DNA from: Streptomyces marispadix
GTDB lineage: Bacteria > Actinomycetota > Actinomycetes > Streptomycetales > Streptomycetaceae
DNA length: 64,000 bases
NCBI RefSeq assembly: GCF_022524345.1
Contig: NZ_JAKWJU010000002.1
Span: 3,224,001 to 3,288,000 of the forward strand
Direction of reading: 5' to 3'
A program made the position numbers and the translations under genes. Below the pieces are notes generated by a model, which was not told where the DNA came from, did not search any database, and saw only the letters and a program-made list of their open reading frames with translations. Below, piece after piece: positions 1 through 8,227 of the stretch (its first letter is position 1; each line of letters starts with the position of its first letter).

Positions 1-496
1 CGACACCACGCTTGGTGATCATCACGTTGCCGGGTTTGATGTCCCGGTGCACCAGCCCCATCTCATGGCTGACCTCGAGAGCCGCCAGCACATCGCCGGT
101 GATCTTCAGCGCCTTCTCGGCGGGCATCGCGCCGAACTGCGCGATGTCCTCGTCCAGTACGGAGCGCAGCGGCTTGCCCTCGACGTACTCCATGACGATG
201 TACGGCACCATCGAGCCGTCTATCTCGTCCTCGCCGGAGTCGAAGACCGAGACGATGTTGGTGTGTGTGAGCTTCGCGACAGCCTGTGCCTCGCGGCGGA
301 AGCGCTCACGGAAGGACTGCTCGCGTCCCAGCTCGGTGTGGAGGGTCTTGACCGCGACCTTGCGGTCGAGAACGGAGTCGTAAGCGAGATAGACCGAGGC
401 CATGCCGGCGCCGAGCAGGCTCTGCAACTGGAAACGGCCGCCTCCGACCGTGCGGCCCGCGTACTCCGCGGATGCCTGTCCGCCGTCGTCACTCAT
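1..496 (-). CDS. Ser/Thr protein kinase, N-terminal part (runs off the window)
   Basis: Only the first 165 codons are present; the 3' end lies outside the window. Read on the minus strand from the ATG at 496, the protein begins MSDDGGQASAEYAG and has a glycine-rich loop (LLGAGMASVY), the ATP lysine in VAVKTL, a C-helix FRREAQAV, a hinge (VPYIVMEYVEG) and the catalytic loop HRDIKPGN just before the edge. This is a Hanks-type PknB-like kinase that phosphorylates proteins on Ser/Thr; the usual membrane anchor would lie in the missing part. It is divergent from the kinase at 1016 and clearly its paralogue. The second glycine of the loop is followed by MAS rather than the more usual MAE. Confidence 0.95.
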   Translation of the reverse strand, partial: MSDDGGQASAEYAGRTVGGGRFQLQSLLGAGMASVYLAYDSVLDRKVAVKTLHTELGREQSFRERFRREAQAVAKLTHTNIVSVFDSGEDEIDGSMVPYIVMEYVEGKPLRSVLDEDIAQFGAMPAEKALKITGDVLAALEVSHEMGLVHRDIKPGNVMITKRGV

Positions 497-1015
497 CTCT
501 GACTGCTCCCCCTCGGCGGCATGCCCCCGCACAGTTCTTGTTTCAGGGCAGATTTTCAGCCCCGGAAGCTCACTGATTCTCGATGACCCAGACACCGGTC
601 CCTACGGTCCCGGTACGCGCTCAAGTCTGCCGGAGGGCTCTCCTACGTCAAGCGCAGTGCCCGTTCCGTAACCCGATGCGCAACCTGTGACCGCAACTGT
701 GGCGGCTCAACCGCTCCGTAACCGTTGCGGACTCTTGTGCCTCTGGCCCCCTTGTGCACCACCCGGCACGGGCGTGACGCGGGGGCGCCTTTCAGCCTGT
801 CCCACGAGGCCCCGGGGCCGTCGCCTGCGAACTTGCCAGCCGGGCACCGCAGCCGATTGGATGGCTGATCCGTCCCCATCCATGCGACTCCCGCGAGCCT
901 GTAGCCTCCAAAGCGATACGGGCCGACTCCGGGGCGTCCGGCATGAGCCGAGAGTCAGGGGGTAGGCACCGCGCGACCCACGGCATGACGGCATTTCGAT
1001 CCACGGCGAGGACAG
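497..1015. other. Intergenic region between two divergent kinase genes
   Basis: About 520 bases without a convincing gene. It must hold both divergent promoters, but I cannot pick out a clear -10/-35 pair. Reading frames crossing it lack the composition of real genes. Confidence 0.6.
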
Positions 1016-2599
1016 ATGGCACAGACGCAGGCCGGCGGGGGTCCCTCCGACCCCGACGCCATGGGCGGCTCCATGGCCGAATCGCCGGAGCTGTGGGGCA
1101 ACAACGGCCTCGTCGGCGACGGCCGTTACCGCCTCACGCACCGCCTCGGCCGTGGCGGCATGGCGGAGGTCTTCGCCGCCGAGGATCTGCGTCTGGGCCG
1201 TACGGTCGCGGTGAAGCTGCTGCGTTCCGACCTCGCCGAGGACCCGGTCTCCAAGGCCCGCTTCACGCGCGAGGCACAGTCCGTCGCGGGCCTCAACCAC
1301 CACGCGGTCGTCGCGGTCTACGACTCCGGCGAGGAGACGATCGGCGGCAACGTCACTCCGTACATCGTGATGGAGCTGGTCGAGGGCCGTACGATCCGCG
1401 ACCTGCTGATGAACGCCGAGGCGCCGCCGCCCGACCAGGCGCTGATCATCGTCTCCGGCGTCCTGGAGGCCCTGGCCTACAGCCATCAGCACGGCATCGT
1501 GCACCGCGACATCAAGCCCGCGAACGTCATCATCACCAACACCGGCGCGGTGAAGGTGATGGACTTCGGCATCGCCCGCGCCCTGCACGGCGCCTCCAAC
1601 ACCATGACGCAGACCGGCATGGTGATGGGCACACCGCAGTACCTCTCCCCGGAGCAGGCGCTCGGCAAGACCGTCGACATCCGCTCCGACCTCTACGCCA
1701 CGGGCTGCCTCCTCTACGAACTGCTCACGCTCAGACCGCCGTTCACGGGTGAGACCCCGCTGTCGGTCGTCTATCAGCATGTGCAGGACGAGGCCGCGCC
1801 CCCTTCGGAGTCCTCCGAGACCGTGCCGCCCGAGCTCGACGGCCTGGTGATGCGGGCGCTCGCGAAGGACCCGGACGACCGCTTCCAGAGCGCGGAGGAG
1901 ATGCGCGGCCTCGCGCAGTACGCGCTGCGGATGCTGCACGAGCAGGGCAGCCACACCGGCGGCGCATGGAACACCGGCCCTGTGGCTCACGCGGGCGCCT
2001 CCACCCCGGCGATGGGCGTCCCCGGCCTCGACGCCCGCCAGCACCCGGCGCACGGAGAGACCTCGCAGCTCGCACCGCCGATGCTGATGGGCGCACCCGA
2101 CCGCGACGACGGCGGCTTCGAGGGCGGACCGCACCGTAACGGCCGTGGCGGCGGCGGGCTGAAGTACGCCTTCATCGCGTTCGTCGCCGTGATCGCGGTG
2201 GCCGCCGGGATCTACTTCGCGGCGACGTACGACGGCAGCGAAGGCGACAACGACACCAAGCCGGACTCCTCCACGTCGGAGCCGAAGGACAAGAAGACCA
2301 AGGAGAAGCCGACCCCGACGCCGACGGAGACCGAGCAGGAGCCCGGTACGACCACGGGCGACACCGGCGAGGAGACGCCGAGCGAGACGCCGTCGCAGAC
2401 GACGCCCAGCGAGACCGAGAGTTCGCCGTCGGACGAGCCGACGGGCTCGCCGAGCGAGACGGAGACCGGCGGCGGCCAGGGCGGCAACACCGGCGGCAAC
2501 ACCGGCGGGCCGACGAACACGCCCACCCAGTCGCCGTCCGGCGACATCGGCGGCGCGGAGACCGGCGGCGAGGGTGGTCCCGGAGGGCCCGAGGAGTGA
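1016..2599 (+). CDS. Membrane-anchored Ser/Thr protein kinase
   Basis: A 527-residue Hanks-type kinase. The kinase domain spans about residues 37-305: glycine loop LGRGGMAEVF, ATP lysine at about 67 (VAVKLL), catalytic loop HRDIKPAN, DFG motif (MDFGIAR) and a Thr-rich activation segment ending GTPQYLSPEQ. A single membrane segment follows at about 383-403 (FIAFVAVIAVAAGIYFA). The outer tail of about 120 residues is rich in Thr, Ser, Pro, Glu and Gly, with no PASTA repeats or other recognisable sensor domain. The ATG at 1016 is chosen because GAGGA precedes it and the kinase domain starts soon after. It is divergent from a second kinase. The substrate is unknown; a disordered outer tail suggests wall or surface sensing, which is inference. 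Confidence 0.95.
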   Translation: MAQTQAGGGPSDPDAMGGSMAESPELWGNNGLVGDGRYRLTHRLGRGGMAEVFAAEDLRLGRTVAVKLLRSDLAEDPVSKARFTREAQSVAGLNHHAVVAVYDSGEETIGGNVTPYIVMELVEGRTIRDLLMNAEAPPPDQALIIVSGVLEALAYSHQHGIVHRDIKPANVIITNTGAVKVMDFGIARALHGASNTMTQTGMVMGTPQYLSPEQALGKTVDIRSDLYATGCLLYELLTLRPPFTGETPLSVVYQHVQDEAAPPSESSETVPPELDGLVMRALAKDPDDRFQSAEEMRGLAQYALRMLHEQGSHTGGAWNTGPVAHAGASTPAMGVPGLDARQHPAHGETSQLAPPMLMGAPDRDDGGFEGGPHRNGRGGGGLKYAFIAFVAVIAVAAGIYFAATYDGSEGDNDTKPDSSTSEPKDKKTKEKPTPTPTETEQEPGTTTGDTGEETPSETPSQTTPSETESSPSDEPTGSPSETETGGGQGGNTGGNTGGPTNTPTQSPSGDIGGAETGGEGGPGGPEE

Positions 2600-2616
2600 C
2601 CGGACGGTCCAAGCCG

Positions 2617-2699
2617 GTGATCTGAGCACGCCCCGTGACCTGAGCACACCGCGCCAGCCCGAGCCGGGCAGTCCCGGCCCGGTCGGTGATCTGAGCACG
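2617..2699. repeat. Three copies of a 14-bp repeat downstream of the kinase
   Basis: GTGATCTGAGCACG occurs at 2617-2630 and 2686-2699, with a near copy (GTGACCTGAGCACA) at 2635-2648. They lie in the gap between the convergent kinase and response-regulator genes, and the rest of this gap (2600-2848) holds no gene. Confidence 0.7.
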
Positions 2700-2848
2700 A
2701 GCCGGAGCGTCCGAGCCGGTGGCCCGAACGGCCGCGTCCGCACCGGGACTTGAGCCTCGGCCGGGGGCCGGGTGCTACGGGCCGCACATGCCGCACCGGG
2801 CGCGCGGTGGCTGCGTAGCCGCGCACACCGCACGGACTCTCGGCGGAC

Positions 2849-3544
2849 TCACAGCCCCTGCGGCTCGTCCGTACCTTCCTGCCCCGCCCTCATCCGGGCC
2901 ACATACGCCGCCGCCTGCGTCCTGCGCTCCATGCCGAGCTTCGACAGAAGCTGCGACACATAGTTCTTGATCGTCTTCTCGGCCAGGTTCAGCTCCTCGC
3001 CGATGGCGCGGTTGGTCATGCCCGCTCCGATCAGATCGAGGATGATCCGCTCCTGCGCGGTGAGCGACGCCAGCTTGTCGTCGCCGCTGCCGCCGCCCTC
3101 CCGTACGCCCCCGCGGCGCAGCCGCTCCACCACCCGCCGGGCGGCGTCCGGGCCGAGCAGCGCCTTCCCCGCTGCGGCGTCCCGCACGGCCGACTGGAGT
3201 TCCTTGCCCCGGATGCCCTTCAGCACGTAGCCGGACGCGCCTGCCAGTACGGCGTGCACGAGCGCCTCCTCGTCCGAGAAGGAGGTGAGGATCAGGCAGG
3301 CGATCTCGGGGGCGCGTGAGCGCAGCTCCCGGCAGACCTCGATGCCGCTGCCGTCCGGCAGGCGCACGTCCAGTACGGCGACGTCGGGAGCCGCGTCGGG
3401 AATGAGGTCGAGCGCGTCCGCGGCGTTGTCCGTCTCGCCGATCACCTCGATGTCGGGTTCCGCCGACAGCATCTCGTGCACCCCCCGGCGGATCACCTCG
3501 TGATCATCGAGCAGGAAGACAGTGATTTGGGTGCTTTCTTCCAT
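2849..3544 (-). CDS. NarL/LuxR-family response regulator (orphan)
   Basis: A 231-residue two-component regulator starting MEESTQITVFLLDDHEV. The receiver domain (about 6-125) has the acidic pair at D13/D14, phospho-acceptor D59 in VLDVRLPDG, a Ser/Thr switch region (ILTSFSDEE) and the conserved lysine in YVLKG. The C-terminal LuxR helix-turn-helix (about 160-222) reads LTAQERIILDLIGAG then NLAEKTIKNYVSQLL, typical of the DevR/NarL class. A start six codons upstream at 3562 is possible, but the family normally starts just before the first strand. No histidine kinase gene is adjacent, so it is an orphan in this window, next to Ser/Thr kinases that could act on it (inference). Confidence 0.93.
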   Translation of the reverse strand: MEESTQITVFLLDDHEVIRRGVHEMLSAEPDIEVIGETDNAADALDLIPDAAPDVAVLDVRLPDGSGIEVCRELRSRAPEIACLILTSFSDEEALVHAVLAGASGYVLKGIRGKELQSAVRDAAAGKALLGPDAARRVVERLRRGGVREGGGSGDDKLASLTAQERIILDLIGAGMTNRAIGEELNLAEKTIKNYVSQLLSKLGMERRTQAAAYVARMRAGQEGTDEPQGL

Positions 3545-3559
3545 TTTTTCAGTCTCACA

Positions 3560-3677
3560 CACTGGTCACGGCTCCGCCCTTCCCGCACTCTGGAGCCGCG
3601 GGATACCGTGCATGGGGCCTCCCCACGCCGAAGGCGTAGGGGAAGGCTCTGCGAGGCCCGCGAGGCTGTGACCAGTG
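3560..3677. promoter_or_regulatory. Widely spaced 10-bp inverted repeat
   Basis: CACTGGTCAC at 3560-3569 and its perfect reverse complement GTGACCAGTG at 3668-3677, 98 bases apart. The left arm overlaps the start region of the response regulator gene. It could be a pair of operator half-sites able to support looping; function is inferred only. Confidence 0.4.
3618..3647. repeat. Intergenic hairpin with a single bulged A
   Basis: TCCCCACGCC (3620-3629), loop GAA, then GGCGT-A-GGGGA form a stem with one bulged A. The element at 20096-20119 has the same architecture, suggesting a recurring intergenic sequence type. Confidence 0.45.
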
Positions 3678-3696
3678 ATGTCCCCGATCTTTCGGC

Positions 3697-3738
3697 TTGC
3701 TCGGACCGCCGAGTCCCTTTAGTTGGAAATCCGAGCAA
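3697..3738. promoter_or_regulatory. 9-bp perfect inverted repeat upstream of the dehydrogenase operon
   Basis: TTGCTCGGA at 3697-3705 pairs with TCCGAGCAA at 3730-3738 across a 24-base spacer, about 210 bases before the E1-alpha start. It is a candidate operator or leader stem-loop. Lrp/AsnC or other regulators often control bkd operons, but the regulator here is unknown. Confidence 0.45.
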
Positions 3739-3945
3739 AGTTGCAGGTCAGGGGCGCTTCATGCATGTATGGAGTCCTGGAACCGCTTCAGCGGGCCTCA
3801 ACCGAGACATCGTCACCGTCCGGTTGCCGTCCGTGCCGCACCCACCCCGTGCGCCGTACGGGACCGGTCGAGCCTCCCTCCGCCTCCGGGCGGGGGACCC
3901 CCAGGCCGCCGGCGACCCCGGGGGCCGGACAGAAGAGGAGCACAC

Positions 3946-5457
3946 GTGACCGTGGAGAGCACTGCGCGCAGCACGTCGCGCCGCAGCGGCACCGGAGGCA
4001 AGCGCGCCACCAAGAAGTCGGCGCCGTCGCAGGGCGGCACCGGCAGCGCGACCAGCACGAGCAGCACAAGCACTACGAGCAGTACGGGCAGTACGGGCAG
4101 TACGGGCAGTACGGGCAGTACGGGCACTGCGAACGGCAGGTCGGCCAAGTCGCCCAAGAGCACGGAGCGTTCGAAGCCCGCGAAGGCCGCGAAGAGCGCG
4201 AAGACGTCCAAGACGGCCACGAGCGCGAAGAAGCCGGCCAAGTCCGCGAAGACTGCCAAGTCGGCCGCCAAGGCGTCCCGTTCCGCGAAACCGCAGCCCG
4301 GTCGGAAGCGGAAGACGGGCGCCACCGCAGCGGCATCGCACGCGAACGGCACCGCCGGCACCGAACTCGTACAGCTTCTGACGCCTGAGGGCGAGCGCGT
4401 CGAACACCCCGACTACGCCATAGATCTGACGGCGGAGGAACTGCGCGGCCTGTACCGCGACATGGTCCTCACCCGCCGCTTCGACAGCGAGGCGACGTCC
4501 CTCCAGCGCCAGGGCGAACTCGGCCTGTGGGCCTCCCTGTTGGGCCAGGAGGCGGCGCAGATCGGCTCCGGGCGCGCGCTGCGCGACGACGACTACGTCT
4601 TCCCCACCTACCGCGAGCACGGCGTCGCCTGGTGCCGCGGCGTGGACCCGACGAAGCTGCTGGGCATGTTCCGCGGCGTGAACAACGGCGGCTGGGACCC
4701 GACGACCAACAACTTCCACCTGTACACGATCGTCATCGGCTCCCAGGCCCTGCACGCCACCGGCTATGCGATGGGCGTCAACCTCGACGGCGCCGACTCG
4801 GCCGTCGTCGCCTACTTCGGCGACGGGGCCTCCTCGCAGGGCGACGTGGCGGAGGCGTTCACCTTCTCCGCGGTCTACAACGCCCCGGTCGTCTTCTTCT
4901 GCCAGAACAACCAGTGGGCCATCTCCGAGCCCGCCGAACGCCAGTCCCGCGTGCCCATCTACCAGCGCGCGGCGGGCTTCGGCTTCCCCGGCGTACGCGT
5001 CGACGGCAACGACGTACTGGCCTGTCTCGCTGTCACCCGCGCCGCAGTCGAGCGTGCGCGCAACGGCGAAGGGCCCATGCTGGTCGAGGCGTTCACCTAC
5101 CGCATGGGCGCGCACACCACCTCCGACGACCCGACCCGCTACCGCCGCGACGAGGAGCGCGCGGAGTGGGAGGCGAAGGACCCCATCGCCCGGCTGCGGA
5201 CGTATCTGGAGAAGGACGGGCTCGCCGACGAGGCGTTCTTCGCCTCCATCGACGAGGAGAGCGAGGCCATGGGCAAGCATGTGCGGGAGGCCATCCGCAC
5301 CATGCCCGACCCGGACACCATGGCGATCTTCGAGAACGTCTACGCGGACGGCCACGCGCTCGTGGACGAGGAACGCGCCCAGTTCGCCGAGTACCTCGCG
5401 TCGTTCGCCGACTCACCAGATCCAGTCACAGCCGACTCCGCAGGGGAGGGCCGCTGA
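3946..5457 (+). CDS. bkdA: 2-oxoacid (branched-chain) dehydrogenase E1 component, alpha subunit
   Basis: Thiamine-diphosphate E1 alpha subunit, 503 residues, decarboxylating a 2-oxoacid in the multienzyme complex with the next two genes. The GTG at 3946 is preceded by AAGAGGAG. The catalytic domain begins near residue 145; the ThDP motif runs from GDG at about 292 to NN at about 321, the usual spacing. Residues 1-140 are unusual: a Ser-Thr-Gly repeat (encoded by five copies of a 9-bp unit), then a Lys/Ala/Ser-rich stretch resembling a histone H1 tail (AKAAKSAKTSKTA). Actinobacterial pyruvate dehydrogenase normally uses a homodimeric AceE, so the alpha/beta architecture favours branched-chain substrates. 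Pyruvate cannot be excluded. Confidence 0.9.
   Translation: MTVESTARSTSRRSGTGGKRATKKSAPSQGGTGSATSTSSTSTTSSTGSTGSTGSTGSTGTANGRSAKSPKSTERSKPAKAAKSAKTSKTATSAKKPAKSAKTAKSAAKASRSAKPQPGRKRKTGATAAASHANGTAGTELVQLLTPEGERVEHPDYAIDLTAEELRGLYRDMVLTRRFDSEATSLQRQGELGLWASLLGQEAAQIGSGRALRDDDYVFPTYREHGVAWCRGVDPTKLLGMFRGVNNGGWDPTTNNFHLYTIVIGSQALHATGYAMGVNLDGADSAVVAYFGDGASSQGDVAEAFTFSAVYNAPVVFFCQNNQWAISEPAERQSRVPIYQRAAGFGFPGVRVDGNDVLACLAVTRAAVERARNGEGPMLVEAFTYRMGAHTTSDDPTRYRRDEERAEWEAKDPIARLRTYLEKDGLADEAFFASIDEESEAMGKHVREAIRTMPDPDTMAIFENVYADGHALVDEERAQFAEYLASFADSPDPVTADSAGEGR
4081..4125 (+). repeat. 9-bp tandem repeat (five copies) inside the E1-alpha gene
   Basis: AGTACGGGC is repeated five times perfectly and encodes a Ser-Thr-Gly tract. 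Because the unit is a multiple of three, copy-number change would alter length without breaking the frame. Confidence 0.9.
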
Positions 5458-5458
5458 C

Positions 5459-6487
5459 ATGGCCGCCGCTACATCCACCGCCGCTGCCGCCACCGCGTCC
5501 GGCACCCCGGACGTACGGAAGATGCCCATCGCCAAGGCGCTCAACGAATCCCTGCGCACGGCGATGGAGAACGACCCGAAGGTCCTCGTCATGGGGGAGG
5601 ACGTCGGCAAGCTCGGCGGCGTCTTCCGCATCACGGACGGCCTCCAGAAGGACTTCGGCGAGCAGCGGGTCATCGACACCCCGCTCGCCGAGTCCGGGAT
5701 CGTGGGCACCGCGATCGGGCTCGCGCTGCGGGGCTACCGTCCCGTCGTGGAGATCCAGTTCGACGGTTTCGTCTTCCCGGCGTACGACCAGATCGTCACG
5801 CAGCTCGCGAAGATGCACGCCCGCGCCCTGGGCAAGATCAAGCTGCCCGTCGTCATCCGCATCCCGTACGCGGGCGGCATCGGAGCCGTCGAGCACCACA
5901 GCGAGTCGCCCGAGGCGCTGTTCGCACATGTCGCGGGTCTCAAGTGCGTCTCGCCGTCGAACGCTTCGGACGCGTACTGGATGATGCGCCAGTCCATCGA
6001 GAGCGACGACCCGGTCGTCTTCTTCGAGCCCAAGCGCCGCTACTGGGACAAGGGCGAGGTGGACACCACCGCGATCCCCGCGCCCCTGCACGCGGCACGC
6101 GTCGCCCGACAGGGCACCGATCTGACGCTGGCGGCCTACGGGCCGATGGTGAAGACGTGCCTGGAGGCGGCCACCGCGGCGCAGGAGGAGGGCCGTTCGC
6201 TCGAAGTGGTCGACATGCGCTCGATGTCGCCCATCGACTTCGACACCCTCCAGAAGTCGGTCGAGAGGACCGGAAGGCTTGTGGTGGTGCACGAGGCACC
6301 CGTATTCCTGGGGACCGGCTCGGAGGTGGCCGCCAGGATCACGGAGCGCTGCTTCTACCACCTGGAGGCCCCGGTGCTGCGCGTGGGCGGGTTCCATGCG
6401 CCGTATCCGCCGGCCCGGTTGGAGGACGAGTACCTTCCGGGTCTCGACCGGGTGCTCGATGCCGTCGACCGTGCGCTGGCGTACTGA
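5459..6487 (+). CDS. bkdB: 2-oxoacid (branched-chain) dehydrogenase E1 component, beta subunit
   Basis: 342-residue transketolase-fold beta subunit, the partner of the preceding alpha subunit. The ATG at 5459 begins one base after the upstream stop (TGA at 5455-5457, then C), with GGGGAGGG before it, so translation is probably coupled. Recognisable segments are ALNESLRTAMENDPKVLVMG, the ThDP-contacting GEDVG, EIQFDGFVFPAYDQIV, and RIPYAGGIGAVEHHSESPEA in the region binding the cofactor and E1-alpha. The C-terminal domain (VVHEAPVFLGTGSEVA) is complete. The first 20 residues are an Ala/Thr-rich extension. Length is normal for the family. Confidence 0.94.
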   Translation: MAAATSTAAAATASGTPDVRKMPIAKALNESLRTAMENDPKVLVMGEDVGKLGGVFRITDGLQKDFGEQRVIDTPLAESGIVGTAIGLALRGYRPVVEIQFDGFVFPAYDQIVTQLAKMHARALGKIKLPVVIRIPYAGGIGAVEHHSESPEALFAHVAGLKCVSPSNASDAYWMMRQSIESDDPVVFFEPKRRYWDKGEVDTTAIPAPLHAARVARQGTDLTLAAYGPMVKTCLEAATAAQEEGRSLEVVDMRSMSPIDFDTLQKSVERTGRLVVVHEAPVFLGTGSEVAARITERCFYHLEAPVLRVGGFHAPYPPARLEDEYLPGLDRVLDAVDRALAY

Positions 6488-6501
6488 GGAGAGTCGTGAC
6501 G

Positions 6502-8046
6502 ATGACTGAGAGCGCGACCCGCATCCGCGAGTTCAAGATGCCCGATGTGGGTGAGGGTCTGACGGAGGCAGAGATCCTCAAGTGGTACGTCCAGGCCGGT
6601 GACACGGTGACGGACGGCCAGGTCGTCTGCGAGGTCGAGACGGCCAAGGCGGCGGTCGAACTGCCCATCCCCTTCAACGGTGCCGTGCACGAGCTGCGCT
6701 TCGCCGAGGGCACCACCGTCGACGTCGGCACCGCGATCATCGCCGTCGACACCGACCCTTCGGCCGGTCCGCTCGGCGGTGAGGGCGGCGCGGAGGCCGC
6801 ACCACCGGCCGGTGCCCCCGTGGGCGGGGCGGAAGGCGAAGGGGAGACAGCGGAAGCCGGCGAGGGCGAGAAGCGGCAGCCCGTGCTGGTCGGCTACGGC
6901 GTCGCGGAGTCCTCCACGAAGCGCCGCCCTCGCAAGGGGCAGCCCGCGCCGGACGCCGCGCGCAACGGTGACGGCGGCACACAGCCCGTGCGGGAGGCCG
7001 TGCAGGAGTCCGTACAGGGCGCAGTGCAGGGCGAGTTGAACGGTCACCGCGGCGACGCGGGTCACGCCGCCGCCACATCCGGTGCGGCTCCCGCCCCCGG
7101 CACCGGCACGCCCGGCCGCCCCCTGGCCAAGCCCCCGGTGCGCAAGCTCGCCAAGGACCTGGGCATCGACCTGGCGACCGTGGTGCCGACCGGCCCGGAC
7201 GGCGTCATCACGCGTGAGGACGTCCACGCAGCCGCCGCGCCCGCCGCGGCACGCGTTCCCGCGCCCGCGGCTCCCGCGCCGCCGGCCGCTCCGCCCGCCC
7301 CCGCGCGGACGGACACCACGGCAGGCACCGCGGCAGGCGCCGGGGAGCGCGAGACGCGTATCCCGGTGCGCGGCGTACGCAAGGCCACCGCCCAGGCCAT
7401 GGTCGGCAGCGCCTTCACCGCGCCGCACGTCACGGAGTTCGTGACCGTCGACGTGACCCGCACGATGAAGCTCGTACGGGAGCTGAAGCAGGACCCGGAC
7501 ATGCGGGGGCTGCGCATCAACCCGCTGCTGCTGGTCGCCAAGGCGTTCCTGGTCTCCCTGCGCCGCCATCCGGAGGCCAACGCCGCCTGGGACGAGGAGA
7601 ATCAGGAGATCGTCCAGAAGCACTACGTCAATCTGGGCATCGCTGCGGCCACACCGCGGGGCCTGATCGTCCCGAACATCAAGGACGCCCACGCCAAGAC
7701 CCTTCCCGAACTGGCGGAGGCGCTGGCCGAGTTGGTGTCCACCGCACGGGAGGGCAAGACCAGCCCGGCGGCGATGCAGGGCGGCACGGTGACCATCACC
7801 AACGTCGGCGTCTTCGGCGTCGACACGGGCACGCCGATCCTCAACCCAGGTGAGTCCGCCATCCTCGCCTTCGGCCAGGTACGGCAGCAGCCCTGGGTGC
7901 ACAAGGGCAAGGTCAAGCCGCGTGATGTCACGACGCTGGCGCTCGCCTTCGACCACCGGCTGATCGATGGCGAACTGGGCTCGAAGGTCCTCGCGGACGT
8001 GGCGGCGGTGCTGGAGCACCCCAAGCGTCTGATGACCTGGACCTGA
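6502..8046 (+). CDS. bkdC: 2-oxoacid dehydrogenase E2 (dihydrolipoyl acyltransferase)
   Basis: 514-residue E2 core enzyme, transferring the acyl group from lipoyl to CoA. The N-terminal lipoyl domain has the modified lysine at K49 in VETAKAAVE. A flexible Ala/Pro/Gly-rich linker follows, then a peripheral-subunit-binding domain near 208-245 (VRKLAKDLGIDLATV), a second linker, and the catalytic domain with the HxxxDG active site at H485-G490 (DHRLIDGEL). The ATG at 6502 lies 9 bases from AGGAGA; a GTG at 6496 is a less well spaced alternative. The gap to bkdB is 14 bases. No E3 gene is present nearby, so a shared lipoamide dehydrogenase is presumably used. Confidence 0.94.
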   Translation: MTESATRIREFKMPDVGEGLTEAEILKWYVQAGDTVTDGQVVCEVETAKAAVELPIPFNGAVHELRFAEGTTVDVGTAIIAVDTDPSAGPLGGEGGAEAAPPAGAPVGGAEGEGETAEAGEGEKRQPVLVGYGVAESSTKRRPRKGQPAPDAARNGDGGTQPVREAVQESVQGAVQGELNGHRGDAGHAAATSGAAPAPGTGTPGRPLAKPPVRKLAKDLGIDLATVVPTGPDGVITREDVHAAAAPAAARVPAPAAPAPPAAPPAPARTDTTAGTAAGAGERETRIPVRGVRKATAQAMVGSAFTAPHVTEFVTVDVTRTMKLVRELKQDPDMRGLRINPLLLVAKAFLVSLRRHPEANAAWDEENQEIVQKHYVNLGIAAATPRGLIVPNIKDAHAKTLPELAEALAELVSTAREGKTSPAAMQGGTVTITNVGVFGVDTGTPILNPGESAILAFGQVRQQPWVHKGKVKPRDVTTLALAFDHRLIDGELGSKVLADVAAVLEHPKRLMTWT

Positions 8047-8088
8047 CGGCTCTCCGGCCTCCGGCCGCCGGCCGCGGCCTCCGCCCTC

Positions 8089-8121
8089 GGTGCCGGGCCC
8101 CTCGACGGGGGGCCCGGCACC
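8089..8121. terminator. Strong hairpin terminator shared by convergent genes
   Basis: GGTGCCGGGCCCC (8089-8101) pairs perfectly over 13 bases with GGGGCCCGGCACC (8109-8121) around a 7-base loop, just after the E2 stop and before the end of the convergent acetyltransferase gene. There is no T-run, as is common in Streptomyces. Confidence 0.75.
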
Positions 8122-8227
8122 GGCGCGTTGGGCACCGGCGCGTCGGGCAGCGGCGCGTTCGAAGCCTCGCGGTCCTCGCGGTCCCATGTGCGCGCCGCGC
8201 ACCCCGCGCCCGCGCTATCCGCGTGCG

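Larger units (their letters stand above)
3545..3945. other. Divergent intergenic region upstream of the dehydrogenase operon
   Basis: About 400 bases with no gene, holding the promoters of the response regulator (minus) and the dehydrogenase operon (plus). It contains two separate perfect inverted repeats and a hairpin, listed individually. Confidence 0.6.

Noticed and set aside
707..2833. Long minus-strand frame opposite the kinase gene
   Set aside because: It is a mirror frame of a real kinase gene; Arg/Ala/Gly-rich with no domain.
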